Assembly (NCBI RefSeq): GCF_040412425.1
Contig: NC_089749.1
Span: forward strand, 41,237,739-41,301,738
Origin: Macrobrachium rosenbergii
Taxonomy: Eukaryota > Arthropoda > Malacostraca > Decapoda > Palaemonidae
Direction of reading: 5' to 3'
Length of the DNA stretch: 64,000 nt
Position 1 is the first letter of the stretch. The number at the start of each line of letters is the position of its first letter. Below, piece by piece: positions 10,591 to 23,415 of this stretch. The notes under the pieces are model-generated. The model was not told where the DNA came from. It made no database searches and worked only from the letters and a program-made list of their open reading frames with translations. A program made the translations under genes and the position numbers.

Positions 10591-11239
10591 AGTGAGTACA
10601 TACGGAAAAAAAAAAAACACTTGATTGAGCTCTTCACCAAAAAACTGTTTTTCCCACATGCCAAAGAGATGAGGCAAGTCTTTTCTTTTTCAAACTAATC
10701 ACCTCCGTTACACTAGGGAAATTAGCTTCCAGCTCTGGATCAGTCACTATTTCTTACACAATGCTTATTCAAATATGCATGATGTGTATAAATGTCTCTC
10801 CAGCACATCAGCTCTACTATCAGTAGTTCATTAGACCGTTACTTAGATCACGAGAGCTCTACTCACTCATTCCTCACAACATTCCTGCGGAGGAATGTCC
10901 ATTATTGAAACCAGAGTGGTGAACAATGGCTAACTGCATCAAAAATCAAATCAAATTAATTAACATTTCTTTTTTTATCATTATATTTCCAAACATTTAC
11001 TGTCTTTTAAAACTACATCAAGTCTTTGTAAGCAAACAGTGAGGTGAATCCTTAGTGTTACTTCAGTCATGCTTTCCCGAGCTTAAGTTGTGTTTAATGA
11101 CCTTTAGATCTTTCCCATCTTTTTTCAAAAGACTGCTAATTTCATTGCTCCTAAGATTACTACTATTTTCAGAAAGTTTGTGAGTCTTGCAAGTTTTCCT
11201 TCTATTTGAAATATGGGAAACACTGCTGCATTAACTATA

Positions 11240-11530
11240 AAACTAAGTTCATCCTCATACCCCTCAGAATATAGGCCAATTTTAGTTACCCCTGTTTTAT
11301 TTAAGGTTTTTGAGAAAATGCTCCCTATGTGTCTTTGTCTTCAAAGATGATAATATGGGTTTCACAAAGGCCTGGGTACTTGTGCTCCACTCTTGTCTAC
11401 ATCTACCATCTTGCAGAGTGCTCTTGATGAGGGTGCAGAGGCTTGCATGGTCAGTTTAGATTTTAGTGCAGCCCTTGACAATGTGAATCATAGTCTTCAA
11501 CCTTTTTATTTGTCACAAGTCTTGGCATAA
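11240..11530 (+). pseudogene. Non-LTR reverse transcriptase fragment
   Basis: Plus-strand frames read SEYRPILVTPVLFKVFEKML, then FHKGLGTCAPLLS and a palm box resembling VSLDFSAALDNVNHS (catalytic motif A, FSAAFD in relatives). The order and spacing match fingers to palm of a non-LTR RT of the family that owns the endonuclease at 7230-10080. Several frameshifts are present. Confidence 0.72.
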
Positions 11531-11569
11531 ATCAATGACACAAGGTAAGATATTACTGTACTCACAACG

Positions 11570-14500
11570 GATACTTTTCTGTCCAAACAGGTCTCAGATG
11601 ACTAATCAACCAGCTGAGCAGCCACCACAGGTCCCAAGGAGGTGTCTCCAGGACTTCCTGGCTTCATCCTTCAGGCAGAATGAGGGCAATACTCTGAAAT
11701 TTCCAGACCTTGCCCTCATTGCCTGTAAAACCAAAAATTTCTTCCAAAATGCCAGACAGTCCCATGCCCTCAACTTCATAAGCTCTTACCCAAAGTATAA
11801 GAGTTTCAACCTCACTTGAGGAGTCACACACTTATCTGATCAGTTCACAAAGCCAGAAAAAAAAAAGGTGGTCCTGGGCACCTCATTCTTATGCTTGCTG
11901 GAACTAAAATTTGCCAACACTCTGGCCGAAGTAAATCAAGCTTTTCTTAGATAATACCTTCTCATACCTCTCATCAGAGACTGACTACTCTGATTTTTTG
12001 CCACAAATTCAGGGACAAACAAGAGTGAGAGACCCAAACCATCCACATACCTTCATCAAGACTAGACTACGGCTAGCAAGGAGACAGTCTTGAGCATGAG
12101 CTCCTGGTCTGAGGCTTCCCTGAAGGGTTCATACAGTGCTGAGTTAGGATGCAGAGAACAAAAGTTACAATCCACTCAAGAGGATGAAGCTCCTGAGACC
12201 TGGTTAAAAATTGAGTGATAGCCTTTTGTCACTAAGATTGAGAAGCTTGTCTTGACAAAGGCAGATGAGTATGTCTCTGATCCTCTGAACAGAAACTCTA
12301 ACCAGAGAGACACCCTCCTCAGTATACATTAGATGAAGTTCGTTGGAGGTAACCTGACATCTCCTGTGCAGACATGCGAGGAAAGCCGCTGCCAAAAGAG
12401 CTGCTGGATAACCTCCAAGAAGGTAGCTAGAGGGATTGTACAGCGTAATGAAATCTCCGCACACGCAGAACAAAGGATAGTGGGCTATGGGTGACTCTCG
12501 ATGCCTCTACCAAGATAGCCAGCAGATTGGGAAACCACACAACTTAGCCAACAAACTGCCATCAAGGTCACTCTGAGCTCTGATGTGACCAACACTTGAC
12601 TGATCAACTGGCAGACCACATTCTACAGCAGGTGATGGGCGGTGTCTTTTATTACAGCCTAGGGATCTTGTACTGGAGAGGAGAACACCAGGAGCTTCCT
12701 GTTAAACCATGAGGCAAGAAGGTTGATCACTAATGTTCCCCAAACCTCAAATTACATCTCCATCATAGGAAGGAGTAAGACTGTCCCTACTACTTGAATC
12801 CAACAGCTGAGCTGATCTGCCATTACAGTACATACCTCAAGCCTGGAATGTACCTGGTTGACAGTTAAACAGTGTACCTAACTGTCCACTTGTGCATCTG
12901 CCTTGCCAACTGACTACGGTGAAGGGAAACAGTTCCCAACTGCTCGCTGAAAAATGCCACCACAGCCATACTGTCGCTTACCAACTTTACTAAGTGACTC
13001 ATCACACATTCTTGGAATGCTTGCAGTTAGCAATGCAGCAACCTTCCTTCAATGCATCTGGAAACAGTTGCATCTTGGGAGGTGGAGAATTTGGGGGAAC
13101 TACCATGAACAATATCCTCTTTGATTTCTAGACTCAAGTGCACAGGCTGACAAGGGAGAGTCACTTGGAGCTAATCAGCTTCACTTCAGTTGCCATTATA
13201 ACAAGTTTATGTGTCAGCAACCATGAGAAACAAGCTTTTCCAAGGACAACATGTGACCAAGGATCATGTGCCAAAGCCAAGATCTAAGTTCCTGAGTATG
13301 CTGACACAAGAATCTGAGGAAAAGACTCTTACTGTTGCCATGTATATGAGCATGCCCAGGTATTTTGCCTACTGCTTGGGGATGAGATTCAACCTGTGCA
13401 TTCATCATAATCAAATTGTGACTAAAGCTTAGGAGGCAACTGCACATATGAGGATACCAGAATTAGCCAATCATCTAGGTAATGCAGCAAGCATATACAC
13501 GGCAAATGGGCACAAGCCAATACAGGAACACCCCTGTGAATATCTGTGGGGCTGTTGCCAGCCTAGAGCACAGCTTTAAACTGGTAGTTAGTCCTGTTGT
13601 AGACAAAGCTGAGGTACTTTCTGGAGTGGTGGATGAGTACTTGCAAGTACATGTCCTTCATATCCACAGAGGACATGAAGTCAATCTCTCTGATTAGAAT
13701 CAAACACTGACCATGTCACTTCCCTCTTGAATCATATCTGAAGGACAAACTTTTTACATGGAGAGAGATTAATGACTGGTCTCCAGCTGCCAGATGCCTT
13801 CTCCATGGGGAAGTGATGACAGGCCCATGACTTTGAGGACTTTCATCTCCATCTCTTCCCCTTTAAGGGTATTTTGTACCCAACCCATAGGACATAGACT
13901 ACCAGAATCCACCCCCTGTCTATGGCACATTGTCCATGGCATGATAGGCATCCCCCTACTCATGACAGCTGGAGATGTGAACTACAAGCCTCAACATTCA
14001 CCTCCCTTCTTCCCCTTACTGCTCTCCTTGGTTTGGGGGGGGGAGATACCTCTCCTTCCTTAAAGAAGAAATCTAGGCACTCTGTTTTGGTTTGCCAGAA
14101 GGAGGGCTCCTTCTGACACCTGACACAGAAGGCTTGGCCACAGTTTCCTTAGAATCCACAGGGGCCTTGAAGGAGACAGTGGTTAAGAGATCTAACTGTC
14201 AGAATGTCTCTTCTTCTCTCTCTACCTTACTCTTCAGAGTAAGGAAGTAACCAGAACTGGTCAGTTTTGAACTGCATAACTACACTGCATAACCTGACTC
14301 AAGAAAAGAAAGGATTCCATGTAATGTCTCCTCATGACATACTTTGCCCACAACCTCCCCCCCACCCCCCTTTCCTCTGACACCAGCACTTCCTGAACTT
14401 CTCTTCTTATTCTCTGATACTACTCCAAGGATGGAGAAGTCAGCAAGCGATTTCAACCTCAAATTGTGCCATGATGCAGCCTGAAAGGAGTCCATAGCAA

Positions 14501-16080
14501 CAAACTCCATGGTTCCTGACTCCAATGCAGAGAAGACCTTGCCTTCTAGATGAAGTCTTTCTAGGAGGAGGTCATTCTCAGGCACACAGAACCTCGTATG
14601 TTATGTCAACAGCAGGAGAAGGAGCTTGCCTGATCTGCTGGACAGCAGGAAACTTTCAAACCTGGAAATCAGACCATTACCCTTGCCCAAATACACCACA
14701 GACTAGCTGATAGCATGGAAATATGAAAAACAGTCTCACTTCAGGAATGCACCCAAGGGAGAATTTATCGATAACACTGGATTCAGATGGGATGATGTAG
14801 ATGCATTCCCAAGACCATTACATTATGGTCATGTATAAGCACAATGGCCTGTTGAAGATGCCATTCTAACTCTACTAGATGGGGTTTTGGAAGCCCAGAA
14901 CCATCCAGTCTATTCAGATACCAAGAAGCATAGGCAGGATCCTCTTCCACAAGAGAGGACAATGCACCAGCCTGCCCTAGTGCATGCCCATGCAACTATG
15001 GCACATGATCAGTGCCACTAATACTGGTTGATGTACCTCAGACCAAAGGTAACCCTGGCATGAAACAAAGTTCAGAGCAATGGTCCTATGTTCCATGGAG
15101 CTCTCTGTTTAGTGAAAGCTCAACTAATTGAGGCCACATAAGAATGGACATGGGAGCAGACTGAAGTGCAGCATGATCACATTAAAAAAAAATCGTCCCA
15201 GTACCACTGAGTACCTTTCAGCAGAGACCTACCATTTGTGAACCCTGTCTGTACACACAAGATTTAGGGAACCATCCAAAACCTGAGTTGAGGGGGTATT
15301 GCTGACTCTACCACTCATGTTTAAAACAAAATGCAGATGGATGAGTCACATGCAACCCTCTTGTCCAAAGAGGCATGGGCCAAGCCAGGGTACTGAACAT
15401 GCTTGGTAATGCCCATCAATCCTACCTACGGCAGTCATAACACCTAGAGGTGATCAAACTCCTTTAGACCACTAAGCAGAGACGGGCTCACACTCAGTGC
15501 CCTACAGGACTTCTTATAAAGGGTCTTCTTGGACTACTTCTTCCTGCATGAGGAAGTGAAAGGAGAAGAGGAAGAGCTTGATGATGAGGAGAGGAAGGAA
15601 TGCATCTGCACTTCTTTGCCCTGTTCCTAGTTCATGTCTTACTCTTCACTGATGCTGGAGAACTGGTTGAGGCAAGGATCATCATCATCCAAGAAGCCAT
15701 GTCACAGTTGCTGCTGAGGCATCTCCCACAGGAAGGACGACTGCTACTGGGGGTCAGGGGAGATGAGCTACTTGGCAGCAGCCCCTTCCGGCTTAGCCAA
15801 AGTTAAGCCATCAAGGAAAACTGAAAACAATGGGCTTCCAGGGTGCCAAGGGAAAGCCACATCTTTCAAAGATATTCAATGGACAATAAGATACCTAGAG
15901 CAGAAGTCAGGAGGGGTAGGGGGTGACAAGGCATGTACAGCTGAGATAGGTCTTAACCTTCTGAAACTGACCCCCCATGAGCCTAAGACAATACCGTGCT
16001 ACTAACCACTACTACAGTGGAAGCATCCATACAGACGGCTAACTGGAAGTCATCTTTGCTTTTCCGCTAGGAGAGCATAT
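11570..16080 (-). mobile_element. Degenerate DIRS-like element, copy F
   Basis: Blocks correspond in order to copies B, C and D. The recombinase side lies at about 11600-12480 (CAGCCACCACAGGTCCC, CTGCTGGATAACC). An RNase H end lies near 12845 (CTGGAATGTACCTGG). RT-equivalent sequence follows at about 13000-14250, then gag-like sequence including a 101-codon open stretch at 14280-14585 with AMDSFQAASW. An acidic/charged segment closes it at 15540-15990. All frames are broken and no terminal repeat is evident at either end, so the limits are approximate. Confidence 0.5.
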
Positions 16081-16084
16081 CATA

Positions 16085-16800
16085 AGTCAAGCAGGCACGT
16101 GTCTGAAAAGGGGGCGGTTTTGCCCACTTTGTTTCCTGTGATACTCTCATCTTCCCATCTCAAAGTTTTCCTTTTTTGTGAATCTCAGGTCTGGCATTTC
16201 AGTGATTTCACATCCCTTTGCTTAATAAGTAACTTTTGCCGAATTTAATAAGCGAATTTAAGTGCCTCCTCCAGCCTTGGAATTTGTTCATTTCATATGA
16301 TAGGCCTATGCATGTTAATTTTAATAATCAACAAAGCCTCTCTCAGCCTTTCAGGAGATGCTGTTATGTGAGCAATTGACTGCTTCATTCACAATCCCAT
16401 TTCTAGTTTGCCATTATACATTCCTTGCTGTGGAACCCACATGCACATTCAACTCCGTTGCCAACTATGACATTAACTGTGCAAATTGGGGATATCTTTC
16501 CTTATAATTCATCTGTACTTGGATATATTTTCCCTTTGTAATTTAGCTATACTTGTATGTATATGTTCCCCTTGTAATTTTTTTGTAATTAATTGTATGC
16601 CCCTTTGTAAATTAATCGTACTTAATTTTCTATCTGTTCTTTGTGTGAACAAACCCCTAAAATTGTATCACCCGGGTCTCACTGGCAACCTTCCACCATT
16701 TTCCTTTTTGCTTTACAAGTAGCAAGCCACTTAACAGCAAGGCTAGTCACTAATGTAGATTTTATTACTTTCCCCAGCTCTACCACTTGTAACAAAATAT
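16085..16800. other. Intron sequence, no recognised gene
   Basis: AT-rich sequence with short internal repeats of the type CCCTTTGTAATTT...TACTT at 16490-16625 (about four imperfect copies). Nothing coding is recognisable. It leads directly into the (TA)n tract. Confidence 0.4.
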
Positions 16801-16803
16801 ACA

Positions 16804-17179
<376 letters not shown>

Positions 17180-17561
17180 CACAGATGTTCACACTGCTTG
17201 AAGTTCCTTCTGACTGCTAAGAATTCAAGATTATTTGGGTAACCCCTGCAATCTCAGTTAAACTCCAGAAATTTCTATTTCTTCCATAATAGAGCCTCAG
17301 ACCTTTGATGAAGCATCTAATGGACTGGTCCTTCTCCCATTGAGAGCTTCAACTAAAATCAAATCTGAAAGAGACTACCTGATGACACATGTTCAGGTAA
17401 AGGAAAGAACCCAAGCATGACTTTGTTGGGTCACAAAAAAATTTCCCCAAAATCATAAGACCTAGAGGAGAAGATATCTGCATCTGCTTTGCTGAAAATT
17501 CCTGTAAGGGCTGAAAACCGCTTGCGAGCCAGCTGCAGTGATGAGACACCAAAAATAACAT
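17180..17561 (-). mobile_element. DIRS copy G, 3' fragment
   Basis: It resembles the RT/gag boundary of copy B (around 41670-41880). It is cut at TA 17562-17563 by a Tigger element and resumes at 23416 with gag sequence. No open frame of note. Confidence 0.45.
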
Positions 17562-17876
17562 TACAGTTGACCCCCAATATTAGCGGGAGATAGCGACCAT
17601 GACCACCCGTGAATAGCTAAAATCTGCAAATACTTGAACCCCTTCTAAAAAGTTTTAAAACTGCCTTATTTTAAACAATCATCCTATACCAAATATATCT
17701 TAAACTATCATCCCAAAACACCTTAATATCATTTCAAAGTCATCTTACAACATTACCCTTGAAAATATATGGCTTACAGCTACATGTGAAAACTAATCAA
17801 GTCCTATAGTCTGGCATGCACATTTTCTTTCATGAAGTATTCAAGCCATCCCATTTTCTTTTACAGGGGAAACATC

Positions 17877-17881
<5 letters not shown>

Positions 17882-17941
<60 letters not shown>

Positions 17942-17955
17942 AGAGAGAGAGAGAA
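17882..17955. repeat. (GA)n microsatellite
   Basis: About 55 bp of GA followed by a short interrupted GA stretch. It sits between the 3' subterminal region of T1 and its transposase remnant. Confidence 0.95.
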
Positions 17956-18039
17956 AAAATATATGAAATGCTGCTGACTGAAGAGGATGATGATGAATTA
18001 GCTGTGCAGTCTGATGAATGAATGATGATTTGACTACAC

Positions 18040-18560
18040 AGCAAAGCAGGGGAGTTATGTCTCCTCTGGGGGCATCTCTTCCCCTTCTTCAGGAGATGCT
18101 TCAGTCACTTCATGGACTTCTTCAGGGGTTTCGGGAAGCAGCATCATGGCCATGTACTTTTTAATGCTGACAAAGAGGTTATTATATGGCTCTAAGGTAG
18201 CATTAAGGGCAGAAGAAAAGTTTCTGGAGTATTCCATATAAGGATCCCATGGCTTTGGGACACACCTTTAAATTGTTCCAAATCCACTGCCCTCTGGGGG
18301 GGGTCAGAGAGTAAATGAATGATAGTGGCAACATTTTCTTCCTTCTCAATCAAGTAGACAACACTCTCGGGCACGCCATAATGGGCAGCTACTTCAGCGT
18401 AATTTTTCCCCTCTCCTGGTGCGCCATGACCTCCATCTGATGCTTTGCTCTTTCTCATAAGCCATAGAAGAAGCAGGGCATTTACGAGAAATCTTAGGAC
18501 ACAATTCAAAAGGATATGCAAAGTTAGCATTGATACACGACACATGAACACTAGAGGCAT
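18040..18560 (-). pseudogene. Tigger transposase, internally deleted
   Basis: The minus strand has an N-terminal helix-turn-helix segment, GKNYAEVAAHYGVPESVVY, at about 18330-18405. This is the CENP-B/pogo-type DNA-binding motif. Within about 60 bp it is followed by C-terminal sequence (SHGILIWNTPE; then NATLEPYNNLFVSIKKYM at 18140-18200 and a Glu/Pro-rich tail). The whole catalytic DDE core is missing. The C-terminal pieces match those of the plus-strand copy at 21215-21440. Confidence 0.75.
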
Positions 18561-18786
18561 ATGCAGTGAACTGGGAAGCTGGGCAGAGATGTTGGGTCAT
18601 TTGCGCATCATATACAGTACACAGGGTACTGCATATAACAACACTGATATTCTGCACATACTGTACATTTTATTGCTATTTTGCTGTGTTGTAAGATGAT
18701 TTTGAAATGATATCAAAGTGTTTTAGGATGATAGCAGGGCATATCTAAAATATGTGAGTAATTAGTAGAATGACAGGACTGTACAT

Positions 18787-19501
18787 TTACATCAGTGGAA
18801 CCTGTCAGTTGTTCTATTTTCATGTTATATTTTCATGACTAAATACAATTTTTATGATGTAAAAATGATTTACTAACTTTCAAATATTACAGTACTGTAA
18901 TATTAATGTAAACAAACCAAAATATAATTTTTTTTTCTTCAAAAATGTTTGTGCCAGGCTAAGCTAAACGCAAAGCTCTAGCGAAAGGAAAATGCACCTC
19001 AGGATGCTGATATACATAGGCACAATGCTACTTGACATGGTATTGGCTGGCATTTTCAAAGCAGCCAACCCAGGAGCACCATTCATTTTCCTTGGCACTC
19101 ATTGGCTGTCTACCAACAAGACTTTCTCTTAGATGTGTGTATGGAGGCCGCATCTGTCAGTTCACTGCATGTGCCTCTACATTAATGTACAGTACTGTGC
19201 TAGTGTTTCGTTGTGTACTTGTGTACTTTACGCATCTTTCTTCGCAGTTTTAATCTGTGTAATCGTGCCCCAAGATGCCTTGCTCCAAAATGCCCTCCTC
19301 CATCTAAGTTTTCTGGCAAAGAGCCTAAGCGCCAGAAGGTCATGATGTTCCAGGAGAAGGTATGACTTCTGGATATGTTGAAAAGAGAGAAGAGTTACGC
19401 AGCTGTTGCCTGCCATTTTGGCGTGAATGAGAGTGCCTTCTGCGGTACAGCAAGAAGAAAAAGGCGGAGATAAGAAAGGCTGAGTGTTAGCTTCTACAGT
19501 A
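18787..19501 (+). pseudogene. Tigger second copy: 5' subterminal region and HTH segment
   Basis: 18787-18930 matches the 5' subterminal region of element T2 (TTTTCATGACTAAATAC, TTTCAAATATTA). From about 19275 frames read SKFSGKEPKRQKVMMFQEKV, then MLKREKSYAAVACHFGVNES, the N-terminal pogo-type HTH of a Tigger transposase. A 347-bp MITE then interrupts the frame at 19502. Confidence 0.7.
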
Positions 19502-19848
19502 CAGTGACCCCCCGTATTTGCGGGGGATGCACACCACAACACCCCCACAAATAGCTAAAATCCGCGAATACTTAAAACCCCTCTAAAAACACTTAGAACT
19601 GCCTATTTTGATAGTTTAAACACAAAAAAACTCTAAAAATGCTTATACCTGAGTATTTTAATAGTTTTATCAAAAAAGTGCATTTAATCATGAAAAGATG
19701 AAAATACAATAATTAGTGAATATTTCTCAATGAAAAATACCGCAAATGGGTGAATTTTCAGCGAATAATGGGTAGATACGTTCCACAGAGAAATCCGCGA
19801 ATACGTGAGTCCACGAATATTGAGACCGCGAATATGGGGAGTTTACTG
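19502..19848. mobile_element. 347-bp Tigger-derived MITE (M1)
   Basis: It begins CAGTGACCCCCCGTATTTGCGGGG and ends with the complement GGGGAGTTTACTG, with TA on both sides (19500-19501, 19849-19850). It combines both terminal regions of the Tigger family with nothing between. Nearly identical copies lie at 51166-51515 and 61563-61912. It is inserted in the transposase gene of its own family. Confidence 0.9.
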
Positions 19849-19849
19849 T

Positions 19850-21530
19850 AGTGCTAAAACAGTTTCTACAGTGCATGATAAGAACATCGTGAGGATGGAG
19901 CCGGCATTAGCGTTATGGATAAAGAACTGCCGTAAGAACCTCCTCCTCAACACCAACATCATTTGCAAAAGGCACAACAACTCTAACAGCACTTTTCGAC
20001 TGGCCGCGACATGGAAGGTGGCGACAGGAAGCAGACTTTGTAGACTTCAACAAAGCCACCTAAGAAGAAGAGGAGGAGGAAGAGCCACAAGCAGGACCAT
20101 TGTCAGCTCCCCAAGGTTTTAAAGCCAGCAAGGGGTGGTTCCACCATTTTCAGAGGCAGTTCCAACTAAACAATATTTCTCTGCATGGGAAAGCCGCATC
20201 AGCAGACACGGAAGTGGCCGCGAAATATCCTGAGAGCTTCAAGAAAATCATCAGGAACAAGGGCTACCATCCACAACAGGTATTCAATATGGACAAGACT
20301 TGCTTGATCTGAAAAAAGTTACCTTCCTGGACATATCCCATGAAGGATGACGCCAGAGCTTCCGGGTTCAAGGCCCAGAAGGATAGGGTCACCCTAATAC
20401 TGTGTGGGAATGCAACTGGCTTCATGCTAAAACCAGGCCTCATTTACAAGGCTGCAAACCCCAGGGCCCTCAAAAATATGCACAAGCACTTGCTGCCTGT
20501 GTTTTGGATGCACAACCCCAAGGCCTGGATCTCCAAAGTCCTTACAGATCACTGGTTCATTCAGAGCTTCATCCCTCAAGTAGGCAATACCTCAACAACT
20601 TGTGCATAGAGTTCAAGGTGTTGTTGATTATGGATAATGCTGGTGGCCACCCTGTGGATTTTTATTACAAGGGAGTCCAGCTTGAGTTCCTCCCTGCAAA
20701 CACCACCTCTCTCCTCCAGCCTATGGACCAGGGTGTGATCCGTGCCTTCAAGGAACTTTACACCCGGAACTCCCTAGAGCACCTTGTGAATGCAATGGAT
20801 GCTAACAGTGAATTTACACCGTATGAGTCTTGGTGTATATTCATGATTGCCACATCTGACCATCATCGACTGATTGCTGAATAGGAAAAAAAAGAGAGAC
20901 CCTTAATGCGTGATGGAAGTTGTGGCTGGAGTGTGTTCATGATTATAAGGGCTTCTCTCCTGAAGAAATTCAACATTCAGCCATTGATAAGGCAGTCCAA
21001 TTGGGAAGATGAAGTAGGCACCCTCAGTGATGCCCACTCTGACACCCTGATAGACCAGATTTGGAGAGTTGACAATTTGGAAGAGCTGACGAAGTCTGCT
21101 AGCAAGGAAGAAGACACGCCAGGTTCAGGGGACGAGCAGGAGGATGAGGGCCTGCCTTTGGAACGTCTGTCCCAGCTTATGAGTATGACCAAGGAGCTGA
21201 AGAAGGCACTTTGGCATGGGATCCTTATATGGAATGCTCCATAAAGTGTTGAAATGCCTTTGATGCAGCAGTGGCGCCCTATAATAACGCCCTTGTCAGC
21301 ATGAAGCAGCAGCGACAGCTGCTGCCTATCACCATGTTTATCAAACATATGAAGGACGCTCCAAAGCCTTCCAAAACCCCTGAAGAAGTGTCTCCCCAAG
21401 CCCCTGAAGAAGCACCTGAAAAAGGGGAACAGGCACCCCCAGAGATCAACTCCTCTGCTTTGCTGTGCAGTCATATCTTCATCATCATTCATCCGACTGC
21501 ACAGCTAATTCATCTTTATCTTTAATCAAC
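19850..21530 (+). pseudogene. Tigger/jerky-type DDE transposase remnant
   Basis: The most complete transposase in the window. 19890-20000 reads MEPALALWIKNCRKN, and 20100-20312 reads ASKGWFHHFQRQF followed by FNMDKTCLI, the first catalytic Asp. 20340-20600 reads DRVTLILCGNATGFML. After a frameshift, 20609-20884 reads LLIMDNAGGHP (second Asp) and LQPMDQGVIRAFKELY (third Asp). 20940-21500 gives the C-terminal region. All three acidic residues of the DDD triad remain, but at least three frameshifts or stops break the frame. It would cut and rejoin transposon ends at TA sites. Human TIGD and jerky-like proteins are domesticated relatives. Confidence 0.85.
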
Positions 21531-21559
21531 ATTTATCACTGGTGAGTAACCATATGATT

Positions 21560-21690
21560 TAATCTTTATTATTAATCATTATTATTATTATTATTATTTA
21601 ATCTTATTAAGCTTAATACTATTTGAAAATTAATACTTATTATGACATGTATTATTATTACAGGCACAGTATTATTATTATTTTGGTCTA
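21560..21690. repeat. ATT-rich direct-repeat arm, left of the non-LTR insertion
   Basis: (ATT)n plus a segment reading TTAATCTTATTAAGCTTAAT...ATTTGAAAATTAA...TATTATTATTACAGGCACAGTATTATTATT. A close copy lies at 23125-23204. Together the two arms frame the R4/Dong-like remnant. Confidence 0.7.
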
Positions 21691-23035
21691 TTACAATCAT
21701 CCTATTCAACTGGGTGGTTTTTATGGTGCAGGGTTCCAGATTGCATCTTGCCTCCTATGAGTCTATCACTTTTCTCACTATGCGCGCTGTTTATAGTAGC
21801 ACATTTTTTTGCATGAGTCCTGGAGCTACTTTGGCATCTAGTTTTTCCAGATTCCTTTTCAGGGATCTTGGGATTGTACCTGGTGTTTCTAAGATTATGG
21901 GTACAATTTCCATTGGCACATTCCATATCCTTCTTATTTCGATTTTCAGGTCTTGATACTTATCAATTTTTTCTCTTTCTTTCTCATCTACTCTCGTGTC
22001 CCATGGTATTGCGACATCAATGAGTGATACTATCTTCTTGATTTTGTCAATCAACATCACATCTGGTCTATTGGCACATATCACCCTATCTGTTCTGATA
22101 CCAGTCCTAGAGGATCTTTGCCTGATCATTTTCTATCACTCCCTTAAGTTGGTGTTCGTACCACTTATTACTGCAAGCTAGCTGGTGTTTCTTGCACAGG
22201 CTCCAGTGGAGGGCTTCTGCTACTGAATCATGCCCCTCTTTGTACTGGTTCTGTGCAAGCGTTGAACATTCGCTTGCTATGTGGTTTATGGTCTCGTCTT
22301 TTATATTGCACTTCCTGCATATGGGTGAGATGTTATTTCCATCTATTGTTCTTTGGACATATCTGGTTCTTAGGACCTGATCTTGTGCCGCTGTTAGCAT
22401 TCCTTCTGTTTCCTTCTTGAGTTCTCCCCTCTGTAGCCATTGCCAATTTCATCGCTGGCCAGTTCTTTGTCTGTCTCGTGTACTGTCCATGCATTGGTCT
22501 GTTGTATCATTCCTGTTCTGTTTTTCATTCTCCTGTCTCTGTATATTTCTGGGTCTTCATCTAATTTTATCAGTCCTTCTTCCCATGCACTCCTTACCCA
22601 CTCGTCTTCACTGGTTTTCAGATGTTGCCCAGTGTTTTGCTCTTGATGTTGATGCAGTCCTTTATGCTTAGTAGCCCTCTCCCGCCTTCCTTTCGTGTTA
22701 AGTATAGTCTGTCCGTATTTGCTCTTGGGTGCAGTGCTTTGTGTATTGTCATGTGTTTTCTAGTTTTCTGGTCTATGCTGCGGAGTTCAGCCTTCATCCA
22801 CTCCACTACTCCTGCGCTGTATCTGATTACTGGTACTGCCCATGTGTTTACGACTTTCGTCATGTTTCCGGCATTGAGTTTTGACTCGAGTATCGCCTTA
22901 AGTCTCTGCATATATTCTTTCCTGATTGTGTCCTTCATCTCTTGGTGTTTTATATCCTTTCCTTCTACTGTTCCCAGATATTTGTACCCTGTCTCATCTA
23001 TGTTTATTATTATTATTATAAATTCACATAATACA
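21690..23035 (-). pseudogene. RLE-class (R4/Dong-like) non-LTR retrotransposon, 3' half
   Basis: Minus-strand frames, from high to low coordinates, read YLGTVEGKDIKHQEMK (end of RT), DRLYLTRKEGGRGLLSIKDC, and AAQDQVLRTRYVQRTIDG. Then come a CCHC zinc knuckle CRKCNIKDETINHIASEC (22266-22319) and the restriction-like endonuclease (RLE) box RPDVMLIDK...LIDVAIPWD (about 22000-22075), followed by YQDLKIEIRRIW. The zinc knuckle plus PD-(D/E)XK endonuclease after the RT defines the R2/R4/NeSL group. The ATT-repeat target resembles Dong, an R4-clade element known to insert in TAA repeats. Two or three frameshifts; the 5' half is absent. Confidence 0.8.
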
Positions 23036-23079
23036 GCCATCCTTTTTAATAAGACCTGTTTAAAAGAGGGTCTACTCCC

Positions 23080-23094
23080 TTCATATTATTATTA

Positions 23095-23129
<35 letters not shown>

Positions 23130-23205
23130 CTAATCCTATTAATCTTAATATTTGAAAATTAACTTATTATTATTATTACAGGTATAGTATTATTATTACT
23201 GTTTA
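23080..23205. repeat. (ATT)n tract and right direct-repeat arm
   Basis: A pure ATT stretch of about 40 bp is followed by the second copy of the 80-bp segment seen at 21590-21680 (CTAATCCTATTAATCTTAAT...TATTACAGGTATAG). Right after it lies the 3' terminal region of T1. Confidence 0.75.
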
Positions 23206-23415
23206 ATCTTATTATTTAAACTTAATCTTAATATTAACATCTGCAAATCATACATTAAATAATATGAAAATACAGTAATTAGTGAACATTGCTCCTCGAA
23301 AAATCTGCGAATAGGCAAATTTTCAGTGAATAATTTGGGAATACGTTCCACATCAAAATCCATGAATAGGTGAAGCCGTGAATGCTGAACTGCAAATAGG
23401 CAGGAGTCGACTGTA

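Larger units (their letters stand above)
17564..23413 (-). mobile_element. Composite Tigger/pogo element T1
   Basis: Left end CAGTTGACCCCC and right end (complement) CAGTCGACTCC, each flanked by TA (17562-17563, 23414-23415), as for Tc1/mariner-pogo transposons. Subterminal sequences match those of the 350-bp MITEs in the window. Inside are an internally deleted minus-strand transposase (18040-18560), a plus-strand transposase remnant of a second copy (about 18787-21530), a 347-bp MITE and a non-LTR remnant. It is inserted in DIRS copy G, whose gag continues on the right. Confidence 0.75.

Noticed and set aside
22417..23095. Plus-strand frames with hydrophobic segments (22417-22671, 22622-23095) as membrane proteins
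   Set aside because: They are the antisense of the R4/Dong-like RT/RLE coding sequence.
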